Source: Sepiola atlantica
Taxonomy: Eukaryota > Mollusca > Cephalopoda > Sepiida > Sepiolidae
Length of the DNA stretch: 64,000 nt
NCBI GenBank assembly: GCA_963556195.1
Contig: OY744519.1
Coordinates: forward strand, 102,840,500 to 102,904,499
Reading direction: 5' to 3'
The translations under genes were made by a program, and so were the position numbers. Under the pieces are notes generated by a model. The model made no database searches, had not been told where the DNA came from, and saw nothing but the letters and a program-made list of their open reading frames with translations. Shown in pieces: positions 59,501-61,791 of the stretch. The stretch's first letter is position 1, and every line of letters begins with the position of its first letter.

Positions 59501-61791
59501 GACAAAGTTTGAGATGCACTTATAAAAATAATAGTGCTTTATCTAAATTATAACAAAGACGCCACAACCACTCCCATTACACTTTTTAGTACTATGGTAT
59601 TGAGGTGAAGATTTTGGAAATTAAAGAAAAACCTACAAGTTATCTTTAAAATGTTCAAATTAATTTGTTTTATTTTTGTATTGATTTCAGCTTTAATAGA
59701 TGATAAAGCATTTCAAAATTATTTCACTTTATGTGTATATAAGTATAAAAAAGATTTTATTGATGACTGCCTATCCCTTTTTCAGATGCAGTGATGGCAA
59801 AACTATTCCCTTGCACCACTGCCCCAGTGAGACACTCCATTTCGCAGGACTCGTCATTTAGATGAGGTACAATCTCGCCAACTTTAGGAAGGAATACAAT
59901 TGAACAACTTGTCCAAAAGAATATTTATTTTTTAACTTCTGCAAATTGCTAGTCGTTTATCTTGCAAAAAGAAAAAAAAGCTGTCAATAATTAGCAAAAG
60001 CTCATCTCAAAACGTTAGCTATATCCATTGTGATCATGCATCATGTGAAGAAGCAAAAGCTTTTTTTTTTTTCATAGAAAACTTAGTTTAATTTTTCTTT
60101 TTTCATTTTAGTTTTAACAAGCTAAAACAATGTATACTTTTTTTAATTTTTAAATAAGTCACAAATCAATTGTAAAATTGACAATTTAATTCATTATAGA
60201 CAGCCAACACCAACCGTGAGAATATTCTAACATGTATCCATTCAATAATTGCTGAAAACCATTTATATTCTAAGTTTAGTGCTACTGTTATGCAAGCAGT
60301 AGATAACTTATATTCCATTTCTTATATATATAATAATCAAGACACTCTTATGAGATAAATAAAACATATCCCAAATTCAAGATCTTAATTTCGCGTTAAG
60401 CATATACAGAGTTATATAAACCAGTTTGCAGCTTGAAAGCAAGCAATCTTTATTAATGTTCTAAGCAATCAGAAAATATAGTTTATTTAGTTTATAATAG
60501 TACAGAAAAGTTCATAAGCATAAAGAAAATATAAAACTGTATTATTTTTAAATGCATCTATAATAATATGTATAAAATTATTAAAGAATTATCCAAAGAT
60601 GTCTAAAATTTATGTTCCAAGTCGAAATATTTATAGCATTAACAAAATATCTTATTTTTATTATCTTTGAAAAAAAGTTACAAAATATTTAATGATTCAT
60701 GAACGCTTAAATAGTACAATACAATTTCTATAAATGAAAACTGATTTCAGGTGAAATTTCATGAGTATTCTCTTAAAGTAGATATTTAAGAAAGATTAAC
60801 TTGCATCAATATTCCAATTTTAGAAAAGTGTCTACTGAAAATTAAAGGCTTGATCAAATATGGATTTAAACTAAGGAAAGTCTACTGATAACAGGGTGGG
60901 ATGAAAGGGTTTTTCAATTTACAAAATATGCAATTCCAATTTGGATATCTTGTGTCAGACAAGAACATTTCCTTCTTACGACACATGTAGGAGGACCAAT
61001 TTTCCACAATCACAGAAGGAATTGTAAATCTCAAAGAGCATCTGGTTTTTCATGGAATTTTTAAAACATAAATTATTCATTTAAGATCTTTTTAAACAAT
61101 TTCTTTTTAAATTAAAATTTCTGTAACATTCCCTTGATTTATCATCTCGTTATGTTAGGTTTTTTTGGTTTTTTTTTTGGTTTTTTAACTTTCATATTTC
61201 ATAATTTGTTCTTTGATTTTGGATTTTAACATTTTTGTTTAAGATGTCTGCTTCTTTATATAAAATTTTGAATTTTGATTCCATTATTATAGAATATTCC
61301 TTTGCATTTTTGTGAAATACTATTTAAAAAATAATAAAAAAGAGACAATATATCAAAAGTAAAAAAAAACAAAAAAACAATAGAATTTATCAAAAGTGGA
61401 AACAGAATTCAGAAAAGGTTTTAAAACGAAATTCATGAAAACTTTGAAACAGAAAAATCGGTCCCCCTACACACGCCTTCTTCAAAATGGGGCCTGAATT
61501 GTACAAGAACAATTTCTTGCATATGCTACCGTTTCACCAAAGAGCACATTGTTATTTTAGTAAATGAAAAAGGTTAATTGAGCACATGTTAAGTAGAAGC
61601 AGTTATAAATCAGTAGCAATAGAATACTAACAATACAGCACAACAACAAAAAAAAAAAAGATATGCAGGCAAAAAAAAGATGTAACAAATATCACCATAA
61701 ATACAGAACTTACCCCCAAAGGAAACTTAAAGATAGGCCAGTATCCATGCTCAGGATGCCTACGTCGTCTATTAGCATACAGGTGCTGTAG
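1105..61791 (-). CDS. KMT2C: KMT2C/KMT2D-type histone H3K4 methyltransferase, central part of a split gene (18 exons)
   Basis: This is the overall span of one minus-strand gene whose exons are listed separately. Seen in the sequence: 18 coding blocks whose boundaries are AG/GT and whose phases match at every junction (0,0,1,1,0,1,0,1,2,1,0,0,0,0,1,1,1 from 5' to 3'), giving about 1,657 codons. Family knowledge: KMT2C/D proteins (4,900-5,500 residues in vertebrates) deposit H3K4 monomethylation at enhancers within a COMPASS-like complex with WDR5, RBBP5, ASH2L, DPY30, UTX, PTIP, PA1 and NCOA6. Diagnostic matches include NPFSEGYQ-EREQ with REQQERQRMQL, FDILQYADPEL, LLIQDLLEE followed by EKKEQ, and the coiled coil RTRKAINARNRQ-ARKSGHAINP. 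The order of these motifs is that of KMT2C/D. Catalytic SET and PHD regions lie outside the window. Vertebrates have two paralogues; I cannot tell whether this species has one gene or two, so the symbol means KMT2C/D-like. Confidence 0.93.
1640..2500 (+). repeat. Dispersed repeat, copy A
   Basis: Two blocks here recur inverted at 27240-27550 and 27850-28030: the stretch around 1645-1765 (TTATTTGGATTATTCAGACT; AAGAAGATTGGAGGTTACAT) and the stretch around 2350-2480 (AGAAGGACTTCTCCTTCACC; CAGTATCAGAACAGATACTA). No coding capacity is visible. The block order differs between the two copies, so boundaries are approximate. Confidence 0.65.
3880..3975 (+). repeat. tRNA-like SINE head (candidate)
   Basis: GAGTTCAAACCTC at 3945-3957 resembles an RNA polymerase III B box, and GTGGCTGAATCAG about 40 bp upstream sits where an A box would be. 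The spacing fits a tRNA-derived SINE promoter. No clear 3' end or target duplication is seen. Confidence 0.4.
6391..6590. repeat. Inverted repeat, about 200 bp
   Basis: ATACCAGAGGTTT on the left (about 6438-6450) pairs with AAACCTCTGGTATCTATGG on the right, and the complementarity extends outward through ACTGTACAG/CTGTATAGT to the ends. Arms are roughly 80 bp around a loop near 6490. It carries no ORF and is likely a fold-back element. Confidence 0.75.
10320..10560. repeat. TTATT-rich low-complexity stretch
   Basis: Repeated TTTATTATT/TTATTCTTATT units with almost no G run over about 240 bp. It is simple-sequence drift with no exact period. Confidence 0.6.
11095..11131. repeat. (TA)n/(CA)n microsatellite
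   Basis: A TA dinucleotide run passes into CACACA. Similar tracts lie at 1-41, 658-694, 1459-1503, 35360-35391, 35535-35575 and 54532-54570. Confidence 0.85.
13734..13910 (-). CDS. KMT2C: KMT2C/D exon, 177 nt
   Basis: Residues run SHPGFDSANIHLKLPIQDHG, MALSQLAIKQTRPLVPPGHA, then TPVYLMNPQVGGTANYMP. No named domain is recognised; it occupies the linker between the PFFSD motif and the basic KKRKKK segment. It enters in phase 1 after TTTCTTTTAG and leaves in phase 1 at G|GTTTGT, a weak donor. Confidence 0.87.
13911..15165 (-). other. Intron, 1.25 kb
   Basis: AT-rich intron with a CA tract near 14691-14705 and an A-tract at 14877-14894. I see no gene or recognisable mobile element. Confidence 0.7.
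15166..15393 (-). CDS. KMT2C: KMT2C/D exon with VRQVPFFSD motif
   Basis: The 228-nt exon encodes KPEAVRQVPFFSDTQLIYDP, then RQIPTVPSEGHIGSLMGEQV, and ends in a Gln/Pro/Ser dipeptide-like tract (QPQPPSQSQPQPQPQSQPRF). VRQVPFFSD corresponds to VSQIPFYSSD of vertebrate KMT2C, which likewise follows the NPFSEGFQ helix. Phase is 1 on both sides; the acceptor is TTATTGCAG and the donor is G|GTATAT. Confidence 0.93.
16481..16670 (-). repeat. Inverted copy of the Penelope element 3' end
   Basis: Reverse complement of this segment matches 18600-18803: GATGAGATGGGGGAATAAGC here versus GCCTATTCCCCCCATCTCAT there, together with GAAATTTACTCTC at the outer edge and TTATCGATTTATT inside. The minus-strand peptide ending LLNIFYRFI mirrors LLNIFNRFI of the plus-strand end. 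Confidence 0.85.
16481..18803 (+). mobile_element. Degraded Penelope-like retroelement (RT plus GIY-YIG), with inverted terminal segment
   Basis: Plus-strand translation, crossing stops and frameshifts, shows Penelope RT motifs in order: DKGARVISL (near 16930), RPRLYGLSKIH then RPILST (17140-17210), GVSLGSPLAPALACIF (17534-17580), RYVDNTF in place of the usual YVDD (about 17628), YRKPT (17800), and a C-terminal EFKC-CSAGYVG that matches the start of the GIY-YIG endonuclease (18240). The 3' end (about 18600-18800) is repeated in reverse complement at 16481-16660, a terminal arrangement known in Penelope elements. The many stops and the D-to-N change show that it is dead. Confidence 0.85.
19960..20095 (-). 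CDS. KMT2C: KMT2C/D exon with NPFSEGYQ-EREQ helix
   Basis: It encodes DNNPFSEGYQEREQMEKQRE, then QQERQRMQLQKQIKQQKALQ and SDQTN. This is one of the strongest identifications in the window: vertebrate KMT2C has DNPFSEGFQQRERKERLREQQERQRIQL at this place. A charged amphipathic helix follows the NPFSE cap. The acceptor is TTTCTCCAG (phase 0) and the donor is G|GTAAAT (phase 1). Confidence 0.96.
22470..22760 (+). repeat. Degenerate motif repeated four times
   Basis: The phrase TTGAAATAACATTTT (near 22480) recurs as TGGAAATAGCATTTT (22591), TTGAAATAGCATTTT (22630) and TTAAAATAGCATTTT (22692), separated by 40-110 bp of less similar sequence. Origin is unknown. Confidence 0.5.
23111..23328. repeat. 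Inverted repeat with internal 30-bp tandem duplication
   Basis: The left arm (ATTTGATTAAACAAAATAGG from about 23120, then TTTTTTCTGATATG) pairs with the right arm (CATATCAGAAGAAATG, then TTGCTTAATCAAACTTG). The loop carries two adjacent copies of AGAATTGACATCATTAACCA-type sequence. Confidence 0.75.
23405..23685. repeat. Inverted repeat, about 280 bp
   Basis: Arms share TATACATTGAGTAAGACATG (left, 23479) with CATGTCTTACCCAGTGTATA (right, about 23585), and TTCAGAACTT with AAAGTTCTGAAC at the outer ends. It begins only about 80 bp from the preceding inverted repeat. Confidence 0.75.
25300..25790 (-). mobile_element. Non-LTR retrotransposon 3' fragment
   Basis: Minus-strand translation gives LTWPVRVED-CCIERNDIRMI then CNASLKDRLRFDDLRRRLNL and LCWFGHIKRI, ending VAGEGQGKHGRK. 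This is the C-terminal tail pattern (CGVSLKDR...RLRWFGHVER...G-GR-K) found after the reverse transcriptase in many invertebrate LINEs. The reverse transcriptase itself is missing, so the copy is 5'-truncated. Confidence 0.8.
26860..26889 (-). CDS. KMT2C: KMT2C/D microexon, 30 nt, phase 0-0
   Basis: The ten codons read LNTMENSKPM. The acceptor is a TTTTTTTAG and the donor is a strong GTAAGT. It lies between 5.1-kb and 6.8-kb introns, and both neighbours have phase-0 junctions, so it can be included or skipped without a frameshift. It sits immediately upstream of the conserved DNNPFSEGYQ helix. The call rests on splice signals and phase, because ten residues are too few for a homology claim. 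Confidence 0.6.
27240..28030 (-). repeat. Dispersed repeat, copy B (permuted relative to copy A)
   Basis: 27240-27300 is the reverse complement of about 1700-1765, 27500-27550 of about 1645-1695, and 27850-28030 of about 2270-2500. The last block would come first if the unit were simply inverted, so the order is permuted or two copies are adjacent. A further block around 27765 (AACTTAAATCAGAAGAACTG) recurs at 41525. Confidence 0.65.
28136..28256. repeat. Compact inverted repeat, about 120 bp
   Basis: ATGTTATTGATTATTTATGT on the left pairs with ACATAAGTAATCAATAACAT on the right, and the pairing continues through GATGTTTCCTAC and GTAGGTAAGAAACATC near the loop. The size resembles a long pre-miRNA-like hairpin, but it shares surrounding sequence with a dispersed repeat. 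Confidence 0.75.
28849..28868. repeat. Poly-G run of 20
   Basis: Twenty consecutive G on the plus strand in otherwise AT-rich sequence. On the minus strand (transcript) it is a C run. Length may be a sequencing or assembly artefact. Confidence 0.8.
30420..30720. repeat. GC-richer unassigned segment, probably repeat-derived
   Basis: A block with markedly higher GC than its surroundings (GAGGAGGGGGTACCCCCTCA near 30630). It has no ORF. It looks like an inserted repeat, but no second copy is visible in the window. Confidence 0.35.
31380..31450 (-). repeat. tRNA-like SINE fragment (candidate)
   Basis: The minus strand reads AAAGTTGGTAGAACCTCAGA followed by AAGATCTCAAGGTTTTGGTTTTGATTTCC. The first part resembles a tRNA A box and GGTTTTGATTTCC a decayed B box. 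No 3' tail is recognised. Confidence 0.4.
31941..32234 (-). CDS. KMT2C: KMT2C/D exon, proline-rich with EYNSYMQKKLQIAQQ helix
   Basis: This 98-codon exon starts EQLGRSPQQKTSPGGHPGLA, continues with Pro-rich sequence containing a TPPPPPR tract (a possible SH3/WW ligand, inferred), then a helix MTRMAQEEYNSYMQKKLQIA, and ends STTAVFAG. The local GC content is clearly higher than in flanking introns. The acceptor is TTACGTCAAAG and the donor is GGA|GTGAGT, both phase 0. Confidence 0.9.
35015..35165 (+). repeat. Dispersed repeat pair, copy 1
   Basis: GGTTCATACCTTTCCCAAGG (about 35128) and the preceding TGGCATAGCAACTCTTTAGG match 36008-36145 in the same order and orientation. No coding capacity; family unknown. 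Confidence 0.6.
35535..35575. repeat. (AT)20 microsatellite
   Basis: About 41 bp of uninterrupted AT dinucleotide. Confidence 0.9.
36008..36145 (+). repeat. Dispersed repeat pair, copy 2
   Basis: GCTTCATACCTTTCCCAGTA and TGGCATATCAACCCTTTTGT correspond to the copy about 1 kb upstream. It lies within intron DNA. Confidence 0.6.
37120..37647 (-). other. Unidentified 175-codon open frame in an intron
   Basis: Open for 528 bp on the minus strand, which is long for sequence this AT-rich. It starts with an Asp-rich stretch (DDDDDGGGDDDDD) that merely translates a TCA/ACC triplet repeat at 37578-37618, so the informative part is from about 37570 downward: hydrophobic and aromatic (SPVLNLLICLDKFFEDESV; NHFESIFFNDPLYQRNLLKL). 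I do not recognise the family. No splice sites link it to KMT2. It may be a fragment of a transposon or chance. Confidence 0.25.
37578..37618. repeat. (TCA)n(CCA)n triplet microsatellite
   Basis: TCATCATCATCATCACCACC-type triplets over about 41 bp. Similar GAT/TGA triplets occur at 58609-58632. Confidence 0.85.
38013..38159 (-). CDS. KMT2C: KMT2C/D coiled-coil exon 2 (ARKSGHAINPNDAQEL)
   Basis: It encodes 49 codons: ARKSGHAINPNDAQELERIA, then PELSKLQKHYDGLRKRSKQL and ATIKQEKQK. It aligns with the vertebrate AKKAGREFPEADAEKL...KIQKQLDQVRKQQKEH coiled coil. Both junctions are phase 0 (acceptor TTGACTCAG, donor AAG|GTAAGG). The whole upstream 1.7-kb intron is transposon debris: a hairpin and a LINE tail. 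Confidence 0.96.
38480..38906. repeat. Near-perfect long inverted repeat, 427 bp
   Basis: Arms of about 200 bp are almost identical in reverse complement, from GGTG-TTATGCTGTTCAGCGG (left) to CCGCTGAACAGCATAAGCACC (right). They include GTACAAAAAAGTAGAAAAAA and GGAGGCTTAGTGAAC, around a small loop near 38693. Only a handful of mismatches are seen, so this is the youngest hairpin in the window. No ORF is meaningful; the open frames on each arm are mirror artefacts. Confidence 0.92.
39077..39122. repeat. T-tract interrupted by G at a regular interval
   Basis: Runs of 12-13 T separated by single G, three times in a row, making a minisatellite-like array with a period of about 13 bp. Confidence 0.7.
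39150..39420 (-). mobile_element. Second non-LTR retrotransposon 3' fragment
   Basis: Minus-strand translation reads LLDKVQKRVSNLIGPSLSTK, then LKPLSHHRNVASLCLFYKYF and NEMCSVLP. This is the C-terminal pattern LDRVQRKA-RLI...LxPLSHRRxVxxLxLFYRYxxGxCS of CR1/Jockey-like LINEs, a different family from the copies at 25300 and 56000. Severely 5'-truncated. Confidence 0.82.
39844..40007 (-). CDS. KMT2C: KMT2C/D coiled-coil exon 1 (KLKRTRKAINARNRQ)
   Basis: It encodes DPMLGLDSQQVQPTSQVDEN, then the helical MKIEMAMKEVEPAIQKLKRT and RKAINARNRQ. This is the first half of the conserved KMT2C/D coiled coil, equivalent to vertebrate HRKSRKALCAKQR. The acceptor follows a long T-rich tract ending TCTAG; the donor is CAG|GTACAC in phase 0. 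In the vertebrate protein this coiled coil lies between the LLIEDLLE motif and the C-terminal PHD region, as it does here. Confidence 0.95.
40124..40148 (+). repeat. Mariner left terminal inverted repeat
   Basis: TCAGGTTGGAAAGAAAGTAA plus GTCGT-side bases, preceded by TA at 40122-40123. Confidence 0.95.
41361..41385 (-). repeat. Mariner right terminal inverted repeat
   Basis: Exact reverse complement of the left end over 25 bp, followed by TA at 41386-41387. Perfect identity points to fairly recent insertion relative to the decayed reading frame. Confidence 0.95.
41490..41715. repeat. Inverted repeat, about 225 bp
   Basis: AAATTCATGAACATCC (left, 41567) pairs with GGTGTTCATGAATTT (right, about 41621), and ACACTTAAATCAGAAGAACA pairs with the region around TTCATAAGATTTAAGTATGT. 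Its left arm shares AACTTAAATCAGAAGAAC with 27765, linking it to that dispersed family. Confidence 0.65.
42056..42321 (-). CDS. KMT2C: KMT2C/D proline-rich exon, 266 nt
   Basis: Residues run from LMHPREQSWPATPSGMLPN through QQMSPRTPSPFPSPTHQPFT to LTRPAMLPPTP. The composition is Pro/Ser/Thr-rich linker with repeated TPSP-like sites. The acceptor is ATTCTTCAG (phase 2). The donor is G|GTCAGC, a weak match, yet it gives the phase 1 needed by the next exon (TP-V-DPMLGLD). Confidence 0.87.
42322..42831 (-). other. Intron, 0.5 kb
   Basis: AT-rich, with a T-run near 42487 and a purine-rich stretch at 42695-42716. No element is recognised. Confidence 0.7.
42832..42889 (-). CDS. KMT2C: KMT2C/D short exon, 58 nt
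   Basis: It encodes FNAGQNISGIGQRPDLSPR with split codons at both ends (enters in phase 1, leaves in phase 2 at AG|GTATGT). No domain is recognised. The phase on each side is satisfied only by the neighbouring exons as called, which is good evidence for such a small exon. Confidence 0.87.
42890..43552 (-). other. Intron, 0.66 kb
   Basis: The segment 43040-43280 is less AT-rich and open on both strands for about 70 codons, but neither product is recognisable and no splice signals frame it. Confidence 0.6.
43553..43637 (-). CDS. KMT2C: KMT2C/D exon EKKEQKRQAEKQ
   Basis: This exon encodes EKKEQKRQAEKQALLGPRK and then PEEVFALRQ. It directly continues LLIQDLLEE, reproducing the charged helix after the conserved LLIEDLLEHEKKE motif of vertebrate KMT2C/D. 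It starts in phase 0 after GTTGCACAG and leaves in phase 1 at G|GTAATT. Confidence 0.92.
43638..44266 (-). other. Intron, 0.63 kb
   Basis: Most of it is a copy of a dispersed repeat (about 43860-44020). A T-run lies at 43728-43737. Confidence 0.65.
43860..44020 (+). repeat. Dispersed repeat, short copy
   Basis: CATCAGGCAACTTTTCATGC, then AGTTATGGAGTTGAAGCAAG and GCTGTACATGGCCAAACCGC, match blocks at 51870-52090 in the same orientation. This copy lacks about 100 bp present in the middle of the other. Confidence 0.7.
44267..46185 (-). CDS. KMT2C: KMT2C/D large exon (FDILQYADPEL to LLIQDLLEE)
   Basis: At 1,919 nt this is the largest exon in the window and encodes about 640 residues. It starts with EDGTFDILQYADPELNKEL, then an acidic stretch (KEEDRQEENEDD), a long Ser/Pro/Thr/Gln-rich disordered region full of SPxxxxP motifs, and ends RTPQEQPLLIQDLLEE. 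Both ends match conserved KMT2D islands (FDLLAYTDPEL; LPLLIEDLLEHEKKE). The middle is about as long as the corresponding vertebrate segment but shares only composition, as expected for disordered sequence. LLIQDLLEE has the spacing of LxxLL-like coactivator helices (inference). The donor is GAG|GTAAGT; the acceptor is TTAATAG. Confidence 0.96.
46186..47291 (-). other. Intron, 1.1 kb, half occupied by a hAT-type MITE
   Basis: Apart from the element at 46593-47205 the sequence is AT-rich. No coding signal. Confidence 0.75.
46593..47205 (+). mobile_element. Non-autonomous hAT-type element (MITE), 613 bp
   Basis: The left end CAGCGTTTCTCAACTGTATT and the reverse complement of the right end (CAAGGTTTCTCTATGGGGGC) share the CAnnGTTTCTC terminal signature of hAT elements of the Charlie/SPIN type. 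The element is bounded by an imperfect 8-bp target duplication, ATATAGAT (46585-46592) and GTATAGAT (47206-47213). An 8-bp duplication is the hAT hallmark. The interior is AT-rich without a transposase. Confidence 0.75.
47292..47994 (-). CDS. KMT2C: KMT2C/D exon with glutamine-rich tract
   Basis: This 703-nt exon opens ELNDDLHRAQLLQMLARART, continues with a Ser/Pro-rich part, then a Gln-rich tract of about 70 residues (roughly 47390-47600) of Leu-punctuated glutamine runs resembling the coiled-coil poly-Q of KMT2D. It ends in the acidic stretch LSDDDNKDEINDLL. The acceptor is TTTCTTATAG (phase 0) and the donor is A|GTAAGA (phase 1). The last residues plus the first of the next exon give INDLL-N-EDGTFDILQYADPEL, matching the vertebrate DDLLNGDEFDLLAYTDPEL region closely in both sequence and position. 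The CAG/CAA mixture shows the tract is not a pure triplet expansion. Confidence 0.95.
48298..48449 (-). CDS. KMT2C: KMT2C/D exon, 152 nt
   Basis: It encodes GETFGPGAHRNILQAHSPHS and then PQLTPRAPGSIGYVQGQI, ending with LEGNK. The acceptor is CTCTATAG and the donor is GTTAGC. It enters in phase 1 and leaves in phase 0, in agreement with both neighbours. The Ser-Pro and Thr-Pro dipeptides suggest proline-directed phosphorylation sites (inference). Only about 300 bp of intron separates it from the next exon. Confidence 0.88.
48450..50112 (-). other. Intron, 1.7 kb
   Basis: Contains an A-rich stretch at 48838-48862, GC-richer patches at 49160-49215 and 49410-49525, and a probable SINE-like segment at 49780-50005. 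No exon found. Confidence 0.6.
49780..50005 (-). repeat. GC-richer SINE-like segment
   Basis: On the minus strand it begins GTGTGGTCTAACGGTATGAA, which resembles the A-box end of a tRNA-derived SINE. No good B box follows, and a T-rich tract sits at the other end (49749-49762). Assignment is tentative. Confidence 0.4.
50113..50259 (-). CDS. KMT2C: KMT2C/D exon, 147 nt
   Basis: Residues begin SPQMPPSPFSDPGEGAATP and end MPHPNQFGR. Proline-, histidine- and glutamine-rich, with no catalytic motif; it is a linker in the disordered region. It enters in phase 1 after a TTTTTAAAG acceptor and leaves in phase 1 through a weak donor, GTTTTT, which is unusual among the exons here. The frame continues correctly into the exon ending at 48449 (FGR then E-GETFGPG), which supports this donor despite its weakness. 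Confidence 0.85.
50260..51204 (-). other. Intron, 0.95 kb
   Basis: Extremely AT-rich with short A and T runs. I see nothing in it. Confidence 0.75.
51205..51400 (-). CDS. KMT2C: KMT2C/D exon with RQLRVILAQQ helix
   Basis: It encodes 65 codons plus one base, from SPLLPHESDLSRPDAQ through RQLRVILAQQSKQRQQKK and a run of glutamines to MADKSPVH. The segment corresponds to the vertebrate helix written RQRLRDILIRQQ, a conserved short motif in the KMT2C/D middle region. The acceptor is CTTCTTCTTCAG and the donor is G|GTAGGT. The reading frame places the donor edge at 51205; the printed line could also be read as 51206. It starts in phase 0 and ends in phase 1, matching the next exon. Confidence 0.9.
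51840..52100 (+). repeat. Dispersed repeat, longer copy
   Basis: CACCAGGCAACATTTCATGC, then GTTATGAAGTTGATGCAAGA and GCTGTACATAGTCAAACCAC, correspond to the 43860-44020 copy, with an additional block around 51920-52020. Confidence 0.7.
52199..52454. repeat. Inverted repeat, about 255 bp
   Basis: AATCAATAGACAATATCAAA (left) pairs with TTTGATATTGTCTATTGATT (right), and TTCTTTTAATATTCC with GGAATATTAAAAGAATT at the outer edges. The arms are about 110 bp with few mismatches. Confidence 0.85.
53779..53960. repeat. Inverted repeat, about 180 bp
   Basis: AATATTTTAATCTAAATTTT (left) pairs with AAAATTTAGATTAAAATATT (right); further out ATTACAATGCATTT pairs with AAATGCATCGTAACG. Confidence 0.82.
54428..54499 (-). 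CDS. KMT2C: KMT2C/D exon, 72 nt, phase 0-0
   Basis: The acceptor is a TTTTCAG and the donor is GTAAGTT. It encodes 24 residues, GSPRHSMNSTNP followed by NPIGRAPMPFER, a Ser/Pro/Asn-rich linker typical of the disordered middle of KMT2C/D. The phases agree with both neighbours in the gene. It is another phase-neutral short exon and is isolated by about 7.2 kb and 3.0 kb introns. Confidence 0.75.
55250..55475 (-). mobile_element. tRNA-derived SINE
   Basis: The minus strand begins GGCCCATTTGACGTAATGGT, then TTAGTGTTCGCTAATGGG, and carries GGTTCAATCCT at 55416-55426. These correspond to the RNA polymerase III A and B boxes at tRNA-like spacing (about 35-40 bp apart), a typical SINE head. A non-tRNA body follows to about 55250. 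No poly-A tail is obvious. Confidence 0.7.
55800..57560 (+). mobile_element. Degraded non-LTR retrotransposon (RT and C-terminal zinc-binding region)
   Basis: Reading across stops and frameshifts gives, in order: LNIEFDWDPEYLPDVPPVEG (56055-56120), KSGKVTGPSR (about 56175), FIVNLYKGKNHALHRGNYCG (56310-56370), LDDYQFGFVPSR (56440), ILIKAFDHV (56555), LYANDLIKAK in place of the catalytic ADD (56815), HPSFRCARCQGQACPLDGKP (57075), FCYLGDMLSASRG (57180), NDRAMIRQICNVKLD (57365) and LLVWIHG in the WFGH position (57495). This is the widespread invertebrate LINE with a C-terminal cysteine motif. It is 5'-truncated and dead. Confidence 0.9.
58609..58632. repeat. (GAT)n microsatellite
   Basis: GATGATGATGATGATGATGA tract of about 24 bp. 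Confidence 0.85.
61714..61791 (-). CDS. KMT2C: Putative KMT2C/D exon, 78 nt, phase 0-0 (most 5' exon seen)
   Basis: The block is preceded by a polypyrimidine tract ending in CTCTCTAG and followed by a strong GTAAGT donor. It reads as 26 codons starting LQHLYANRRRRHPEH and ending GYWPIFKFPLG, basic in the middle. It begins and ends between codons, and its end phase fits the next exon at 54499. I do not recognise the peptide in vertebrate KMT2C/D, so assignment rests on splice sites, strand and phase only. A second frame is also open across it. Being phase-neutral, it could be a skipped cassette exon. It could also be a chance exon-like stretch. Confidence 0.55.

Larger units (their letters stand above)
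54500..61713 (-). other. Intron, 7.2 kb
   Basis: Contains a TG/TA tract (54532-54570), a SINE (55250-55475) and a LINE (55800-57560). From 57600 to 61700 the sequence is AT-rich with a GAT triplet tract at 58609-58632 and T-runs at 58179-58197 and 61160-61187, and no gene or recognisable element. Confidence 0.65.
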
